Assembly (NCBI RefSeq): GCF_964340395.1 | Contig: NC_135552.1 | Coordinates: 15,047,194-15,094,693, forward strand | Length of the DNA stretch: 47,500 bases | From: Glandiceps talaboti | Lineage: Eukaryota > Hemichordata > Enteropneusta > Spengelidae | Reading direction: 5' to 3' | Part shown: positions 37,101-45,042 of the stretch, piece by piece | Numbering within the stretch: position 1 is the stretch's first letter | Layout: every line of letters starts with the position of its first letter | Made by a program: the position numbers and the translations under genes | The notes under the pieces: model-generated | The model's input: only the letters and a program-made list of their open reading frames with translations | What the model was told of the DNA's origin: nothing | The model's database searches: none

Positions 37101-38812
37101 ATGGAAAGCTTTGAAATCTCATTATGTATTCCTGCACATGTCATCGGGTAAACCAATAACATAATATATACTGTGTTGGTGCTTTGTTTAGATACTTTTT
37201 CAAACTGTGAACTCGTTTCTGATTGGGCAAAACTATTATTATCATGATTCTCTCAAATAAATATTGCTGCTGCACCAAGCAATCAGACCAGCTTCCGCAG
37301 TTTCTTCGGTGGCTGGCCGTCTGAGGACAGATTCTACTGGTGAATAAGTGGCATCACTAGTAAGAAGTCACAGATTGATCGTTCAAATAAAGGATGGCTG
37401 GAGCATTTCAAATGGGTTCATTACACATGAGATCATAACCTAACGTCATTGAGTACGATATTTGTTTGACAGCAAAGACTAAAAAATTCATTTACAGAAG
37501 GATGGACACATTTCTGAAACTCAAAACTTGTCATCAGGACTTTAGCAGTCAAATGAGCAGTGTTACATTGTTGTCTCTGAAGTCAGGCTTTTCTACACTT
37601 TGGAAAGCAGTCGACGATAGAAAATTTCAAGAAAAGGGTGACAGTATAAAATCATACTCAGCCCAGTTACGTAATATTTGTGTTATGGCTAAATGGGATC
37701 TCCCTTGCGATGTTTAATTACCGATTTCATACATGTTCAAAATTTTGTTGAATTAATGACTGGTCTTGTATTTGCGTTTTCCTTTGCCAATCCATCATAA
37801 CTAATCAAGGCTGTTCTTACTTAGGCGTAAAAAAAATTTGTGTGGTTCCAATTACTTTGAATTTTAAATAGGTGGGGTAGGTACATTTTTTATTTTATTA
37901 TATTTTTTTTCATGTGTGAGTGTCTAGTTCAGGTTTTCCATTGTTTTCCAAATGGTCTCTATGTTGTTTATTTCTGCCTATCAGATGTACAGTCATTACA
38001 GATTGGAAGAATACTTTTATATTGTCTTTTCAAGTTGATGTCAGTTTCTGCACCCACAATTTCTTGCAAGAATACATGATTTTTGCGATTTTATCATTTT
38101 TCTTGAATATGTAAAAAAAAGTTTAGGGCCGGCGTGAAAAACTAAGTGGAGTCAGGTAACCGGAACCAAACAACTTTTTGTATTTGGCCTTATTTTGATC
38201 TTTCTATTGTCCAAAACCTCGTACAAATGTACATTTCAATTTTCACAGATAATAATTTATTGACTTTTGTGAATGACCCCCAGATTTGCAGTTTGGACCC
38301 CTAACTTTTTCAGACTTTGCGTCCCAGTACCACCCCACCACCCCCATCCACAATTGATGTAAAAATCTACTAACCTGACAAAAAAATCAAAGCACACACG
38401 TACTTTGACCCATGAAAGCTGTAATTCATGACATGCCTTCTACAATTGCTACTATAACTACTGGGTACTACGCTTGATAAGTGATATGACACGTTCATAT
38501 ACCCTATCAATTTGAAATCAGTACAATGATAGTGGTGGCAGTGATGTTATAATTTGGTCTTTGAGACAGTGAGAGTTCTGTTGATACAATATACACTATA
38601 TTCCAGTTACCCAAGTACTGGTCATTTTACATGTGTATGTTTGAATTCTAGCAGGAGTTGAAATTCTCATCAAAACCTACCAGACCAGGACTAGTGGATA
38701 TTGAAATCCACTAGTCCTGCTTGGAAATCTGCTCGTCCTCATTTAGTTTCTTATAAAGTCTGTTTACATACGTATGTATGTATGTATGTATGTATGTATG
38801 TATGTATGTATG

Positions 38813-38843
<31 letters not shown>

Positions 38844-41800
38844 GTATGTATATATGTATATACTTGCATACAGCGTTCTCCACAAATTTGATAAAACAGA
38901 GGGGCATTCTCATGCATATGGCATAGAAAGGTCATGTAAATTTGCATAATATAGCTTTAGCTCCATCGCGATCGTATTTCATGTTTGCTCATTTTCAATT
39001 GTTGCTGTTACTATTTTTAACACGGTTATTTACAGTAACATACTGGTCCAACAGACCAGATACAGTCAAATTTGTGTGGTCTGGGCAAAAAGAGTCGCTG
39101 GTTCCGGACCTCGGACAAATGGATTTGTTCACCCCTGTGGCTTGTTTTGTTGTTATTACATTTGAAATAACATTTTCATTGTGAAACGATGGAAATACAA
39201 CATGTACATATTGTAGTGTTCTCCATGACGGGTTTTAGCAGGGTGAAGTACCCTTGTATCGATGGCCAGCACCCTGCTTAAAGTTTTGCGCCCAGGTATA
39301 TCATGCCTTTTTGTCATAGTCTCCCACCTCCTGTATTGTTCCTATGAACATTTGCATCCTTTGAACCTGTCATCATTTTTGTGTTCAAATTTACTCTGAA
39401 AACACTTCTGGGTAATAGTTGGCCATCATATATCGCAACATTCAACCAGGGTGACTGTATACAAAATTCCAATATGGTGGGTAATGACATCACAAACTTG
39501 TGAGTTTTTGAAGTCCTCAAAAGTAATGTATAGTAAGGCTCACGTATCGCGAGATTTCGGCCAGATGCGACACTTCAGTATACACAATGATAGTTATATA
39601 TGATACTCAAACTTTTTAATGTGTTTTTTTTAATCCTACTCGTCTCTGGACATTTAGTTTGAAATTAATTGTAGCTTCCTTGAGAAAAATAATTGCTACG
39701 TTTTGAAATAATTTGAAATAATTTTAGCTTTCCTGACAAAAGTAATCATTGTTATGCAAATATGTATACATTATGCAAATGAGGCACCTGCTATCAGAAC
39801 AATCTGTGGAGAACACTGCATTGCATTGTGAGGATTTTGTAGACCAAAACTAAACCCCATTAATTAATATATACAGTATTACAATGTATATATATTTTTA
39901 ATGACAAAGTTTTTCTTGTAAATCCAGGTACTGTACGGTACCATATGGTTAGGTAACACACACCCCCCCCCCCCCCCCCCATGTAATGTAAATAATGACA
40001 CTATCAATGTAAGGTCATTTTCAAGTATTCAGTAAGTAATACGAGCGTATACCAAATGCTATTGGTTACTAGTAGTTTATGTAGCTTGTCAGGGGTTCAA
40101 AGTTACGGTGGTCCGAAGTCCCAGACTAGTGCAATTTCTCGTCTGACTAGTAGCTTTAATCATGCTAGTCCATCAGACTAGTGAAAATTGCTGTGAAAAC
40201 CCATTAAAATTATATCATGATTACACATTACTGTTTGTTGGGAAGCTAGACAATGTTACTTCATGATCAAGCATTGTGCAGTATATACTACGGACCATAC
40301 GTACGCGAAGTATGTTGTCCTGTCAATTGTTGACACTGGACCGATAAATATAAATTGGAGCATAAAATATATATACTCACTCTAAAAGAATAACTACACC
40401 GTTTTGGTATTGTGGTAGAATTACAGTCATAAATGATGTACTAGTATTTAGGATGTGATTTGCGATGTAAACATCGTCGAAATACGAGTATGGTCGCCAT
40501 TTTGCAATACCCCACTTGAGCGATGACGTAGTGTATAATTCATAACCGCAAATTCGTCACATTAGACACTGTATTTCCAACAAATTTTTATGATAAAATT
40601 TCCCTTTCCCTTCAATTAATTAAATTCAAGATCAACTGTATAAAGCTAAACTGAAATGAACAGTTTTTTCTTCCGTAAGGAAGAGATATATTAGTGGGTG
40701 AAAGTCTGTGTGTGTGTGTGTGTGTGTGTGTGTCTGTCTGTCTGTCTGTCTCTGTGTGTCTGTCTGTGTCATCGTTTTCTCCAAAACGGCTGGCTCAATT
40801 CAAACAAAATTTTGAAGACATATTCTGTAGGGTAATGGCAATACCTGATTAGGTTTTGGTAAAATTCCCATGAATATTAATGAGCAATTTGCGTAATTAA
40901 TCAATCGATTGTCTGGTCACACATGCGCTTTGTTTCAAAAGTGTGCCACCAACGTCGATGTACGATAAACCAGGAAGCTAAGGTACGGATATACATGCTG
41001 TTGTTCTAAACTGATAAAGACTATGTTTTCAGGGGTTTCAAGTGTTTGTATTGATATTTTCATTGAATCTGAAGATTATTACATCAAAGCAAGGAGGTGA
41101 GCACTGAAAATACACATCATCTGTAAGCTTTATTGCAAAAATGTACAGTCACGATCGTCTGCTCACTTCACACCTTTCACACATGTATACGATTTGGAGC
41201 AGATGGTGCGTCTGTCAATCTCGATCAAAACAAGAATGTACATACACTTCACCCAGGGACGAAGTAGGGCAATAATACTGTATCACTCCATTGTATTAAA
41301 GTTGTTCAACTTTTACGATGCGTACCATGAAGTATGTAAACTTTCTGATGCGTAATACTAATAGCAATGATATGCGGGTTTCAATTTCATTTATTATTTG
41401 CCATGGAAACCGGTGTACATATCCCAGGTATGTGGGGGATCACGAATGCCGAGTGCAGTCGAGGATGGCAAGCTTTCCTGGCATTTGAACGTTTTTTGAC
41501 AACTAACTTTCACTGGGACTTGAAAACATCACAGATGAAGAGCTAAATGTCTTGCATAAATCATGAAATGGTAAGACTACCCTTACGGAAGGCATTCAGT
41601 TTAAATCTGGTTATTTTATTTTACGTTTACACTACGAATCCAACTACTTGAAACTACTCAATGGTTATTAGGCCAATGGCATGGTTTAACTTGAGTGGGT
41701 ACCTATTTGTATCATGTATGAGAGGCCAACTTGCCAAGTCTACGTCATTCTGCTGGGGAACTAATGAGTTATACAACCTCAAATTTGTGTCATCCATCAA

Positions 41801-43069
41801 TCTTATCCCTGGCCCTTTTACACGATAAATTATATTATTAATTGTGTTAAAATCATTCAAACTGAAATAAATTCTTCAGACTTTCCCCACATTTATTTTG
41901 GTACATGTATGAGCCATTGTAATATGTTAATGATATGCAAATTATTATGTAAATGAGAATGCCGAACTTGGGTAACTGGAATATACTTGTAGTGCACTGT
42001 ATCAACAGCACTCTCACTGTCTCAAAGACCAAATTATAACACCACCACCACTACCATTGTACTGATTTCAAATTGATAGGGAATATGAACGTGTCATGTC
42101 ACTTATCAAGCCTGGTACCCAGTACAGTAGTTATAGTAGCAATTGTAGAAGGCATGTCATGAATTTCAGCATTCATGGATCAAAGTATGCTTTGATTTTT
42201 TTTTGAATGTTGAACAAACACACAAATCTTTTTGTAGAATTTGTTCAATCTGTCTGATGAAGTGGCACAAGTTTTTCTTAGCTTTTTTACTTATGAAAAT
42301 ACTAAAATAAAGCTATGAAAAACTCAACTCATGTCACTTCATTAGACAGATTGAACAAATTCTACAGAAAGATTTGTGTATTTTTTTCAACATTCAAAAA
42401 AAAATACATAACGAAAAAATAACAACATTACAGGGTTTAGGACTTCAGCTTGCAAACAAATTAAATAGCAGCGTACCGGCCGGTTTATTTTCATGTTTTC
42501 ATCGTTTCATGTCCCTCCCTCTACGGCGAAAATAATGCAATTTCAATCTCGTTTACGGTTACTGACTCAAAAAATCCGCTAGTGCAATTTCTCATGAGTT
42601 GAAGGTAAAACCAGTGTTGGTGTATAAATAAACTAGCCTTGAATGAAAGTGACGAGGCGTCCTATGACCTTGGTGAGTGACTCGGTGTTCACCTGCCAGA
42701 CTTCCAGCGTTACTGTACACACTGTCGACATGTCATCTGTCGGACGTGATAATGTTTGTAACGATCTGATCTTTCCAAAAGCGCATTTCAAAATAACAGA
42801 AATCTCTCCCGACTTATGTGTCAAAACTAATAAATATTGCATACATGTTATCAAAACATCCTGACTTGCTATTTGCAATTGTCTCAAATTTGTTATTGGA
42901 TAGAATGGAGATTTGCCCCCAAACACTATCTGATCTGAAGTGAGTGAAAGATCGTACCTTGGTGCACTGCAACATTACAACCATGACCATCACAATATAC
43001 CAACGGGTTTTCTGCCCAACCACGCTCATCCGAACATACACAGCAACCACCTATCATCTCTTTTGCCAT
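16630..43069 (-). CDS. MLLT10: MLLT10/MLLT6 (AF10/AF17) orthologue, gene-level entry
   Basis: Thirteen coding exons on the minus strand join with GT/AG splice sites and consistent phases to 1,025 codons, about the length of human AF10; the final exon is missing. Order: PHD finger (residues 8-60), zinc knuckle and extended PHD (65-185), i.e. the PZP histone-reader module; AT-hook-like RGRKP near 309 and HPGRPK near 497; octapeptide motif EELLERQW at 682-689; leucine zipper with Leu at 708, 715, 722, 729, 736 and 743; then Pro/Ser/Gln-rich tail with an EQHQQLVFQLMHQQ block matching the AF10 C-terminus. In vertebrates this family binds DOT1L through the octapeptide/zipper region and guides H3K79 methylation; the Drosophila relative is Alhambra. 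The protein is presumably nuclear. Vertebrate MLLT10 and MLLT6 are paralogues, and this gene resembles both. Confidence 0.97.
17100..17815 (+). repeat. 50-bp minisatellite, about 14 copies, intron 12
   Basis: Unit GGGTGAGCAGCCTACATCAT, then AGACCCTGTGGAAGGATTCA, then TGCATAGTAG. Copies diverge moderately at the left end and are more uniform to the right, suggesting growth at the right edge. Confidence 0.95.
18105..18287 (+). other. Unassigned 60-codon open frame in intron 12
   Basis: The frame begins MLGSVGTIYHKSLHEIETTK, continues LIAKSSRLGDFLLDDILPGD and ends in a Lys/Gln-rich tail. Its composition looks protein-like (amphipathic, acidic then basic). It has an in-frame TGA just upstream, no convincing acceptor and weak start context. 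I do not recognise it. A remnant of a retroposed or nested gene, or chance, are all possible. Confidence 0.2.
19137..19166. repeat. (TGAT)n microsatellite
   Basis: Short TGATTGAT run, intron 12. Confidence 0.9.
19469..19852. mobile_element. Foldback/MITE-like element, TAGTCTCGGTTA ends
   Basis: The left end TAGTCTCGGTTAGTCAGACT and the right end (reverse complement TAGTCTCGGTTACCCAGACT) are inverted over about 40 bases, including CTCACCACT(G/A)GGGG. Internal copies of AGACTCTGATGTGGG-like sequence add secondary pairing. About 384 bp, intron 12. Confidence 0.75.
20083..20221 (-). CDS. MLLT10: MLLT10-like exon 12 (Gln-rich)
   Basis: AG|T joins as Ser; it then encodes PPESQRYRDQHGREPSKDQH and REHQRHHLMMQQQHLNSMLQ, ending QQQLTQ. 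The Gln/His-rich stretch matches the AF10 region just before LTPEQHQAFLYQLMQ. The acceptor is TTTTGTATAG and the donor ACAG|GTAAAC. Confidence 0.93.
20288..20620. repeat. (CATA)n compound microsatellite, about 330 bp
   Basis: Mostly CATA/TACA repeats with CATC and CATG blocks. It is open in several frames on both strands (Cys/Val/Tyr/Met-rich one way, Tyr/Ile/His/Thr-rich the other), all artefacts. It lies in intron 11, about 70 bases upstream of exon 12. Confidence 0.97.
20993..21315 (-). CDS. MLLT10: MLLT10-like exon 11 (Pro/Ser/Gln-rich)
   Basis: Encodes DMNTSHSSMNQSNRSPGSSL and about 90 further Pro/Gln/Ser/Gly/His-rich residues ending SSHHQE plus AG. Probably disordered. The acceptor is GTTCTAG and the donor AGAG|GTGAGT. 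Confidence 0.93.
21647..21891 (-). CDS. MLLT10: MLLT10-like exon 10 (leucine zipper)
   Basis: Encodes ASLLSCLHQLRAENHRLEEH and then VKNLVARRDHLLAVNARLSV, with leucines every seven residues from 708 to 743. This is the family zipper (human MLKSLHQLQVENRRLEEQ). The second half is Ser/Asn-rich. The acceptor is CCAATATAG and the donor CTCAG|GTAAGG. Confidence 0.97.
21961..22036. repeat. (GT)n microsatellite
   Basis: A long GT run with a few GC interruptions, in intron 9, about 70 bases upstream of exon 10. Confidence 0.97.
22380..22436. repeat. GGT/G-rich run
   Basis: GGGGGTGGGTGGTGGTGG-type sequence, 30 bases from the exon 9 donor. The poly-Pro and poly-Gly frames here are artefacts. Confidence 0.9.
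22468..22559 (-). CDS. MLLT10: MLLT10-like exon 9 (octapeptide motif)
   Basis: Encodes PPFPATMEELLERQWEQGSE and then FLMQQGVHFD plus A. EELLERQW is the family octapeptide motif (EQLLERQW in human). Together with the zipper in the next exon it forms the DOT1L-binding region known in vertebrates. The acceptor is TATTTCCAG and the donor GACA|GTGAGT. Confidence 0.97.
22745..23118. repeat. 26-bp minisatellite, about 14 copies
   Basis: Unit CTACAATGCTATGATGGCCA plus TAGATA, with TAGACA and GCCATG variants. It lies in intron 8 of the MLLT10-like gene, within 40 bases of the exon 8 donor. Confidence 0.95.
23157..23286 (-). CDS. MLLT10: MLLT10-like exon 8
   Basis: Encodes GGAESGFRDVFNTAATNGLL, then a His/Asn/Gln-rich linker ending SEQQDT plus GT. 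The acceptor is TTGTCAACAG and the donor CTGT|GTAAGT. No domain is known for this segment. Confidence 0.9.
23290..24311. other. Intron 7, no gene seen
   Basis: No coding signal beyond short incidental frames. CTGTCTCTTGCAGAGGATGA (about 24005) and the similar CTATCTTTTGCAGAGATTGA (about 24057) are a short tandem similarity. Confidence 0.5.
24312..25647 (-). CDS. MLLT10: MLLT10-like exon 7 (large central exon, AT-hooks)
   Basis: The largest exon, 445 codons (residues 186-630). It opens with a Lys-rich stretch (KEKVAEKKHEKHKQRKKH), probably a nuclear localisation signal, then CLEETAAKFTSANF, which matches the human RLEDTTARFTNANF block. AT-hook-like motifs are SGQRGRKPSS (near 309) and GHPGRPKNS (near 497). 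The rest is Ser/Thr/Pro-rich, probably disordered. The acceptor is CCTGATAG and the donor CAAG|GTGAGT. Confidence 0.96.
25648..26963. other. Intron 6, no gene seen
   Basis: AT-rich with T- and A-runs (26045-26065). AGTTTTTTGACTGCAAACAATCAGTC (26488 region) imperfectly repeats the sequence near 26440. No coding signal. Confidence 0.5.
26964..27057 (-). CDS. MLLT10: MLLT10-like exon 6 (extended PHD, end)
   Basis: Begins with T completing a Cys codon, then AQMQGLLCEEAGQFTDNVKY and CGYCEYHYNKL. It supplies the last zinc ligands of the PZP module. The acceptor is TTATTCATTCCTGTAG and the donor TTG|GTAAGG. Confidence 0.96.
27088..28580. repeat. 66-bp minisatellite, about 22 copies, intron 5
   Basis: Unit begins ACATACAACTGTGTACCTAT and includes AACAGTCAGCCCACTGTTCT and ACATTCTACCCAACTCCCTA. 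Divergence among units is low (TTGAAC/ATCAAAC, CCC/TCC, TTACAT/TTGCAT). Because 66 is a multiple of three, one forward frame stays open for nearly 500 codons; it is not a gene. The array ends about 30 bases from the exon 6 acceptor. Confidence 0.97.
28808..28911 (-). CDS. MLLT10: MLLT10-like exon 5 (extended PHD, middle)
   Basis: Encodes LCYICEHQHRESKASTGACM and then TCNKNGCRQSFHVT plus TG. It carries several zinc ligands of the extended PHD finger. The acceptor is TTGTTACAG and the donor CCTG|GTAAGA. It follows the repeat-rich intron 4. Confidence 0.97.
29038..29319. mobile_element. CAGGGCTT-terminus repeat, copy 2
   Basis: Ends CAGGGCTTGAAATTAAC and GTTAATTTCGAGCCCTG form clear terminal inverted repeats. 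Internal CTAGTGGGCTACCAG and CCTCTATTGGAAATTTAATA match 15538-15809. About 282 bp, non-coding, within intron 4. No exact target duplication is seen. Confidence 0.8.
29538..29999 (-). repeat. 42-bp array duplicating the exon 4 end and its splice donor
   Basis: About 11 copies with an exact 42-base period read, on the minus strand, MVPHxxYNK followed by (V/L)(D/G)FL. The first copy contains the true exon end. The array has no stop in the exon frame; the frame runs on to a stop at 29508. The GT at the donor position survives in copies 1, 3, 6, 7, 9 and 10 (29954, 29870, 29744, 29702, 29618, 29576). Copies 2, 4, 5 and 8 carry TT there instead. Confidence 0.95.
29955..30064 (-). CDS. MLLT10: MLLT10-like exon 4 (extended PHD, first half)
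   Basis: Encodes GWAHVVCALYIPEVRFGNVT and then TMEPILLSMVPHERYNK, matching human AF10 closely. The conserved donor lies at AATAAG|GTAGAT. The last 27 coding bases and the donor are the first unit of the 42-bp array at 29538-29999, so alternative in-frame donors follow in the intron. Confidence 0.96.
30164..30492. mobile_element. Foldback element, CAGTGTTCTC ends
   Basis: The left end CAGTGTTCTCTCCTGGATAG and the right end GGGGAGAACACTG are inverted. About 330 bp, intron 3. Related termini (CAGCGTTCTCC, GGAGAACACTG, CAGTGCTCTCCC) recur at 38872, 39812 and 32562. Confidence 0.6.
31134..31166. repeat. (CAGA)n microsatellite
   Basis: CAGACAGACAGA run in intron 3. The open frame across it is a repeat artefact. 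Confidence 0.9.
31336..31390 (-). CDS. MLLT10: MLLT10-like exon 3 (zinc knuckle)
   Basis: Only 55 bases: RCELCPHREGALKRTDNG plus G. It holds the CxxC of the zinc knuckle. The acceptor is TTCACAG and the donor GGAG|GTGAGA. Confidence 0.95.
31545..31915. mobile_element. Foldback element with a solo minisatellite-like segment
   Basis: The left TAACCTGTCTACATAGCTGA, followed by TCTGTGACTATGAT, is inverted relative to the right CGCAGTCACAGATCAGCAGA, followed by GTAGGCAGGCTA. Its interior (31680-31711) matches the 59/62-bp minisatellite over about 32 bases. It sits in intron 2, about 30 bases past the exon 2 donor. Confidence 0.65.
31947..32026 (-). CDS. MLLT10: MLLT10-like exon 2 (PHD, second half)
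   Basis: Encodes ACYGIVTVPTGPWFCRKCES and then QERAARV, nearly the same as human AF10. It completes the first PHD finger. The acceptor is AATTACAG and the donor GTG|GTAAGA. Intron 1 before it is about 10.9 kb. Confidence 0.97.
33208..33868. repeat. 151-bp tandem repeat, about 4.4 copies, intron 1
   Basis: GTCTGAGTTATGGCTTTGGA starts copies at 33208, 33359, 33511, 33662 and 33813 (periods 151, 152, 151, 151). Each holds the palindromic GGCTGCCAGGCAGCC. Copies 2 and 3 are nearly identical; 4 and 5 are more diverged. Confidence 0.95.
33880..35520. other. Intron 1, no gene seen
   Basis: No coding signal. A G17 run lies at 34942-34958. GGAATGCCACTCCAGGAAAT (34778) is an inverted relative of TTTCCTGGAGTGGCGTGACC (about 6986). 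Confidence 0.5.
35538..35700. mobile_element. Near-perfect foldback element
   Basis: Arms beginning CCATGAAATCAATGTTAGTT and continuing TTACGTCATAATGCTCC match reverse-complemented on the right, and TATGATTCC pairs with GGAATCATA. The arms are about 55 bases around a loop of about 45. Arm identity is very high, so the insertion is young or the arms are homogenised. Flanked by ATATATTTAT-like sequence on both sides. Confidence 0.85.
36679..36716. repeat. Short perfect palindrome
   Basis: TGGCCATTGTATGA and TCATACAATGGCCA are adjacent inverted arms with almost no loop, in intron 1. Confidence 0.7.
37301..37717 (+). other. Candidate two-exon fragment, opposite strand inside intron 1
   Basis: 37301-37339 (acceptor AGCTTCCGCAG, donor ACTG|GTGAAT) and 37473-37717 (acceptor TTTGTTTGACAG) join in phase as G|CA. 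The product begins SSVAGRLRTDSTAKTKKFIY and ends KSYSAQLRNICVMAKWDLPC, then DV and a stop. I do not recognise it; the end is vaguely gag-like. It may be chance, a transposon remnant or a nested gene end. Confidence 0.2.
38375..38625 (+). repeat. Inverted-repeat arm, left copy
   Basis: About 250 bases including ATTCATGACATGCCTTCTAC, then AATTGCTACTATAACTACTG, and TATAATTTGGTCTTTGAGAC. They recur reverse-complemented at 41965-42200. Together they are two opposed copies of one element about 3.3 kb apart. Confidence 0.85.
38768..38850. repeat. (TATG)n microsatellite
   Basis: Uniform TATG repeat in intron 1, between the inverted-repeat arms. Confidence 0.97.
38871..39826. mobile_element. Candidate DNA element, CAGCGTTCTCCAC ends
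   Basis: The left CAGCGTTCTCCACAAATTTG and the right CAATCTGTGGAGAACACTG are inverted. ATTTGCATAAT-type sequence occurs inside both ends. About 955 bp with no transposase frame. Confidence 0.45.
40655..41610. mobile_element. Candidate non-autonomous element with a TG/TCTG run
   Basis: Inverted TTCCGTAAGG ends lie near 40672 and 41583, with AACTGAA-type flanks at both. An internal (TG)n(TCTG)n run sits at 40709-40756. GTGGGTGAAAGT near the left end pairs loosely with ACTTTCACTGGGAC near the right. Terminal repeat is short and imperfect. Confidence 0.35.
41965..42200 (-). repeat. Inverted-repeat arm, right copy
   Basis: Counterpart of 38375-38625. Identity is high but with several substitutions and small indels, so the pair is not freshly duplicated. 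Outer ends stop at the A- or T-run beside TCAAAGCA. Confidence 0.85.
42192..42402. repeat. Foldback, about 210 bp
   Basis: AATCTTTTTGTAGAATTTGT followed by TCAATCTGTCTGATGAAGTG is inverted relative to CACTTCATTAGACAGATTGA followed by ACAAATTCTACAGAAAGATT. The loop is about 75 bases. It abuts the right copy of the 3.3-kb inverted repeat. Confidence 0.85.
42958..43069 (-). CDS. MLLT10: MLLT10-like exon 1 (start, PHD)
   Basis: Starts MAKEMIGGCCVCSDERGW and runs through CDGHGCNVAVHQ plus G, ending CAAG|GTACGA. The cysteines and histidine are the first zinc ligands of the PHD finger. ATG context is good (A at -3, G at +4). An in-frame TAG 13 codons upstream supports this start. Human AF10 has a slightly longer N-terminus before the same block. 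Confidence 0.95.
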
Positions 43070-43072
43070 AGT

Positions 43073-43330
43073 GTATAGTTCCTCTAGATCACCGATCGGC
43101 CACTATCTATTGGAAAAGTGCACATTTTCGCGGTTGAATTCGACAAATGAATTGTACACAATTTGAACTGGCTCTCTTTTTTTGTCTTTAACGCAAGGTC
43201 ACTAAGCATGCGCAAACACGAGGTAGGGGGCATTGTGGGATTGGTTCTTGGGCGCTTTTAGCGCCAGTGGAATGCGACTGCTAAGGAATTGGTTGTAACA
43301 TTTCGTGTAGGGTCTATGGTTTTAACGTAA
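43073..43330 (-). promoter_or_regulatory. Probable promoter region of the MLLT10-like gene
   Basis: Upstream of the start codon the sequence becomes locally richer in CG. It has an NRF1-like half site (AGCATGCGCAAAC, about 43207), CATTGTGGGATTGG with a CCAAT-type ATTGG core (about 43231) and a GGGCGCTTTTAGCGCC palindrome (about 43249). No TATA box is clear. Motif-based inference only. Confidence 0.3.
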
Positions 43331-44925
43331 GATCACTTTTGAATCATCAAAACTAATTGACAAAAAAAAGGTCAAATATACTTTCTTTGATGATTCTGAA
43401 GGAGAAAAATAAGACGTACTTTGTTTTAAACCTGCACTAGCGGCAACTGCCGGCCCGGGGACATGTTTTCCCCATCAAATAACAATGGTAGTATGTAGTT
43501 ACACTTCCATACAAATAACCATGGATATATTGACTAAAATTTGGTCAATTACTTATAAAAAGACATCGTATCTGTTAATTAGTGGTTAATATTTCATGTA
43601 TGTGATATAGTGGCAAGTTTACATTTTGTATTAAAATCTTCAGCGAAAGCTCTGTTTTGAATCTGTGACCATGTTAAAATGAACTGCACCTAGTATTTAT
43701 ATAACATCTCTACTCCACTGCAACATTTGCTAAGAAAATAAAATCCCAACATAGATCAGAAGGCAGCTGGACTACATTTTAAAAGTATGGTGCTGCAGTA
43801 GGCCTAACTGAAATCGATTCTTTTTACTATTAAAAGTCAACGTGCTAAAATGCAAATACGCAAACAAAACAAGCAAATATGAATTGACACCACCTCTTTC
43901 ACGGGACATTGCCGGTATGCCCACAGACAAGTATTAGTCTGTTGTATGCCCGCGCCAAAACAATGTTGAGGCATGGTTGAGGCTACTATTTTACGTCAGC
44001 TTTAGCTCCAAAGTTTGTATGTTTCCCAGAATGCCTCACCCTGGTGACGTATACAACATGCCTCCTCTAAGAAAACGGACAATTTTGTAACTTTATTAGG
44101 AGTCACAGTGAATGTAAAAAAAGAATAGGATCTCTAGTCGCTATCTCAGACCACTAGAATTATTTTAGTGGTGTGAGTCGTTAGGGTCGAAGGTTCGCAA
44201 AGGCCCGGTTGAAATTATGCCCCCACCCCCACCCCACCCCCACCCCCCCAAAAAAAACATTGCCCAAAGCCTTGTGCCTATCCCGTGATAGTCAAATTCA
44301 TCAAATTTATCATCCATTCACAGACATTCGTTATTGAGCGTATCTGATAAATTTGATGACCAAGAATGGGGAGTTATCGAGTACTTATAATTATGGCGGG
44401 AACCGGGGGATGTGTTGTAGGACGCCCTCTATGACAATAATTCTCTCCTGGTACATGGTATACTATGTCTTGTTTTCAGTGACAGACGTCTTTAGCGCAC
44501 TTCAGGATCTATGTTTCAACGCACATTGAATATTATGTATGCAAGTACGCTACATGAAAAACGGATGGATCCGATGTGGACTAAATAAAAACGGCAATAG
44601 ATGAACTCCAGTGTTTGGGGAGGGGCGTTGCAGTTTTGTGTATTTCGTTAGGCTCTACTCGATATTGTACGGTGGAATAAACGTTATAGTACGCGTACAA
44701 AGTTGGATTCGCACCAACAACTTTGATTATTTTCCATCACTGTTTATACATTGCATGCTTTCGATAGCATTACATAACATTAATCGTATGGTATATTATC
44801 AACACTTTTCATGCCACAACTGTTTGCAAGCGCATTCTAACCTTTTACAATGGTCTACTATTGTTCCTGTTCAGCGCCATAGAATATTAGGTCGTATTTG
44901 ATTTTGGTGTTATACAAATTCTTTT
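43331..44925. other. Upstream flank, no gene seen
   Basis: No coding exon is supported. CACCCCCACCCC-type sequence lies at 44219-44250. TCAAATTTATCA (about 44303) and TGATAAATTTGATGA (about 44344) form a short inverted repeat. Confidence 0.5.
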
Positions 44926-44928
44926 GAC

Positions 44929-44929
<1 letters not shown>

Positions 44930-44979
<50 letters not shown>

Positions 44980-45042
44980 GTGAGTGAGTGAGTGAGTGTG
45001 AGTGAGTGAGTGAGTGAGTGATTGATTGATTGATTGATTGAT
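44930..45042. repeat. (GATT)n / (GAGT)n compound microsatellite
   Basis: GATT repeats, a GAGT block with one interruption, then GATT again. Confidence 0.97.

Noticed and set aside
42633-42926. 97-codon minus-strand frame and 73-codon plus-strand frame just inside intron 1
   Set aside because: Both are open over the same bases, no splice signal links either to exon 1 (read-through stops quickly), and I recognise no domain.
44611-44901. 96-codon plus-strand frame upstream of the MLLT10-like gene
   Set aside because: No recognised domain, weak start and no splice support; hydrophobic/aromatic composition typical of AT-rich chance frames.
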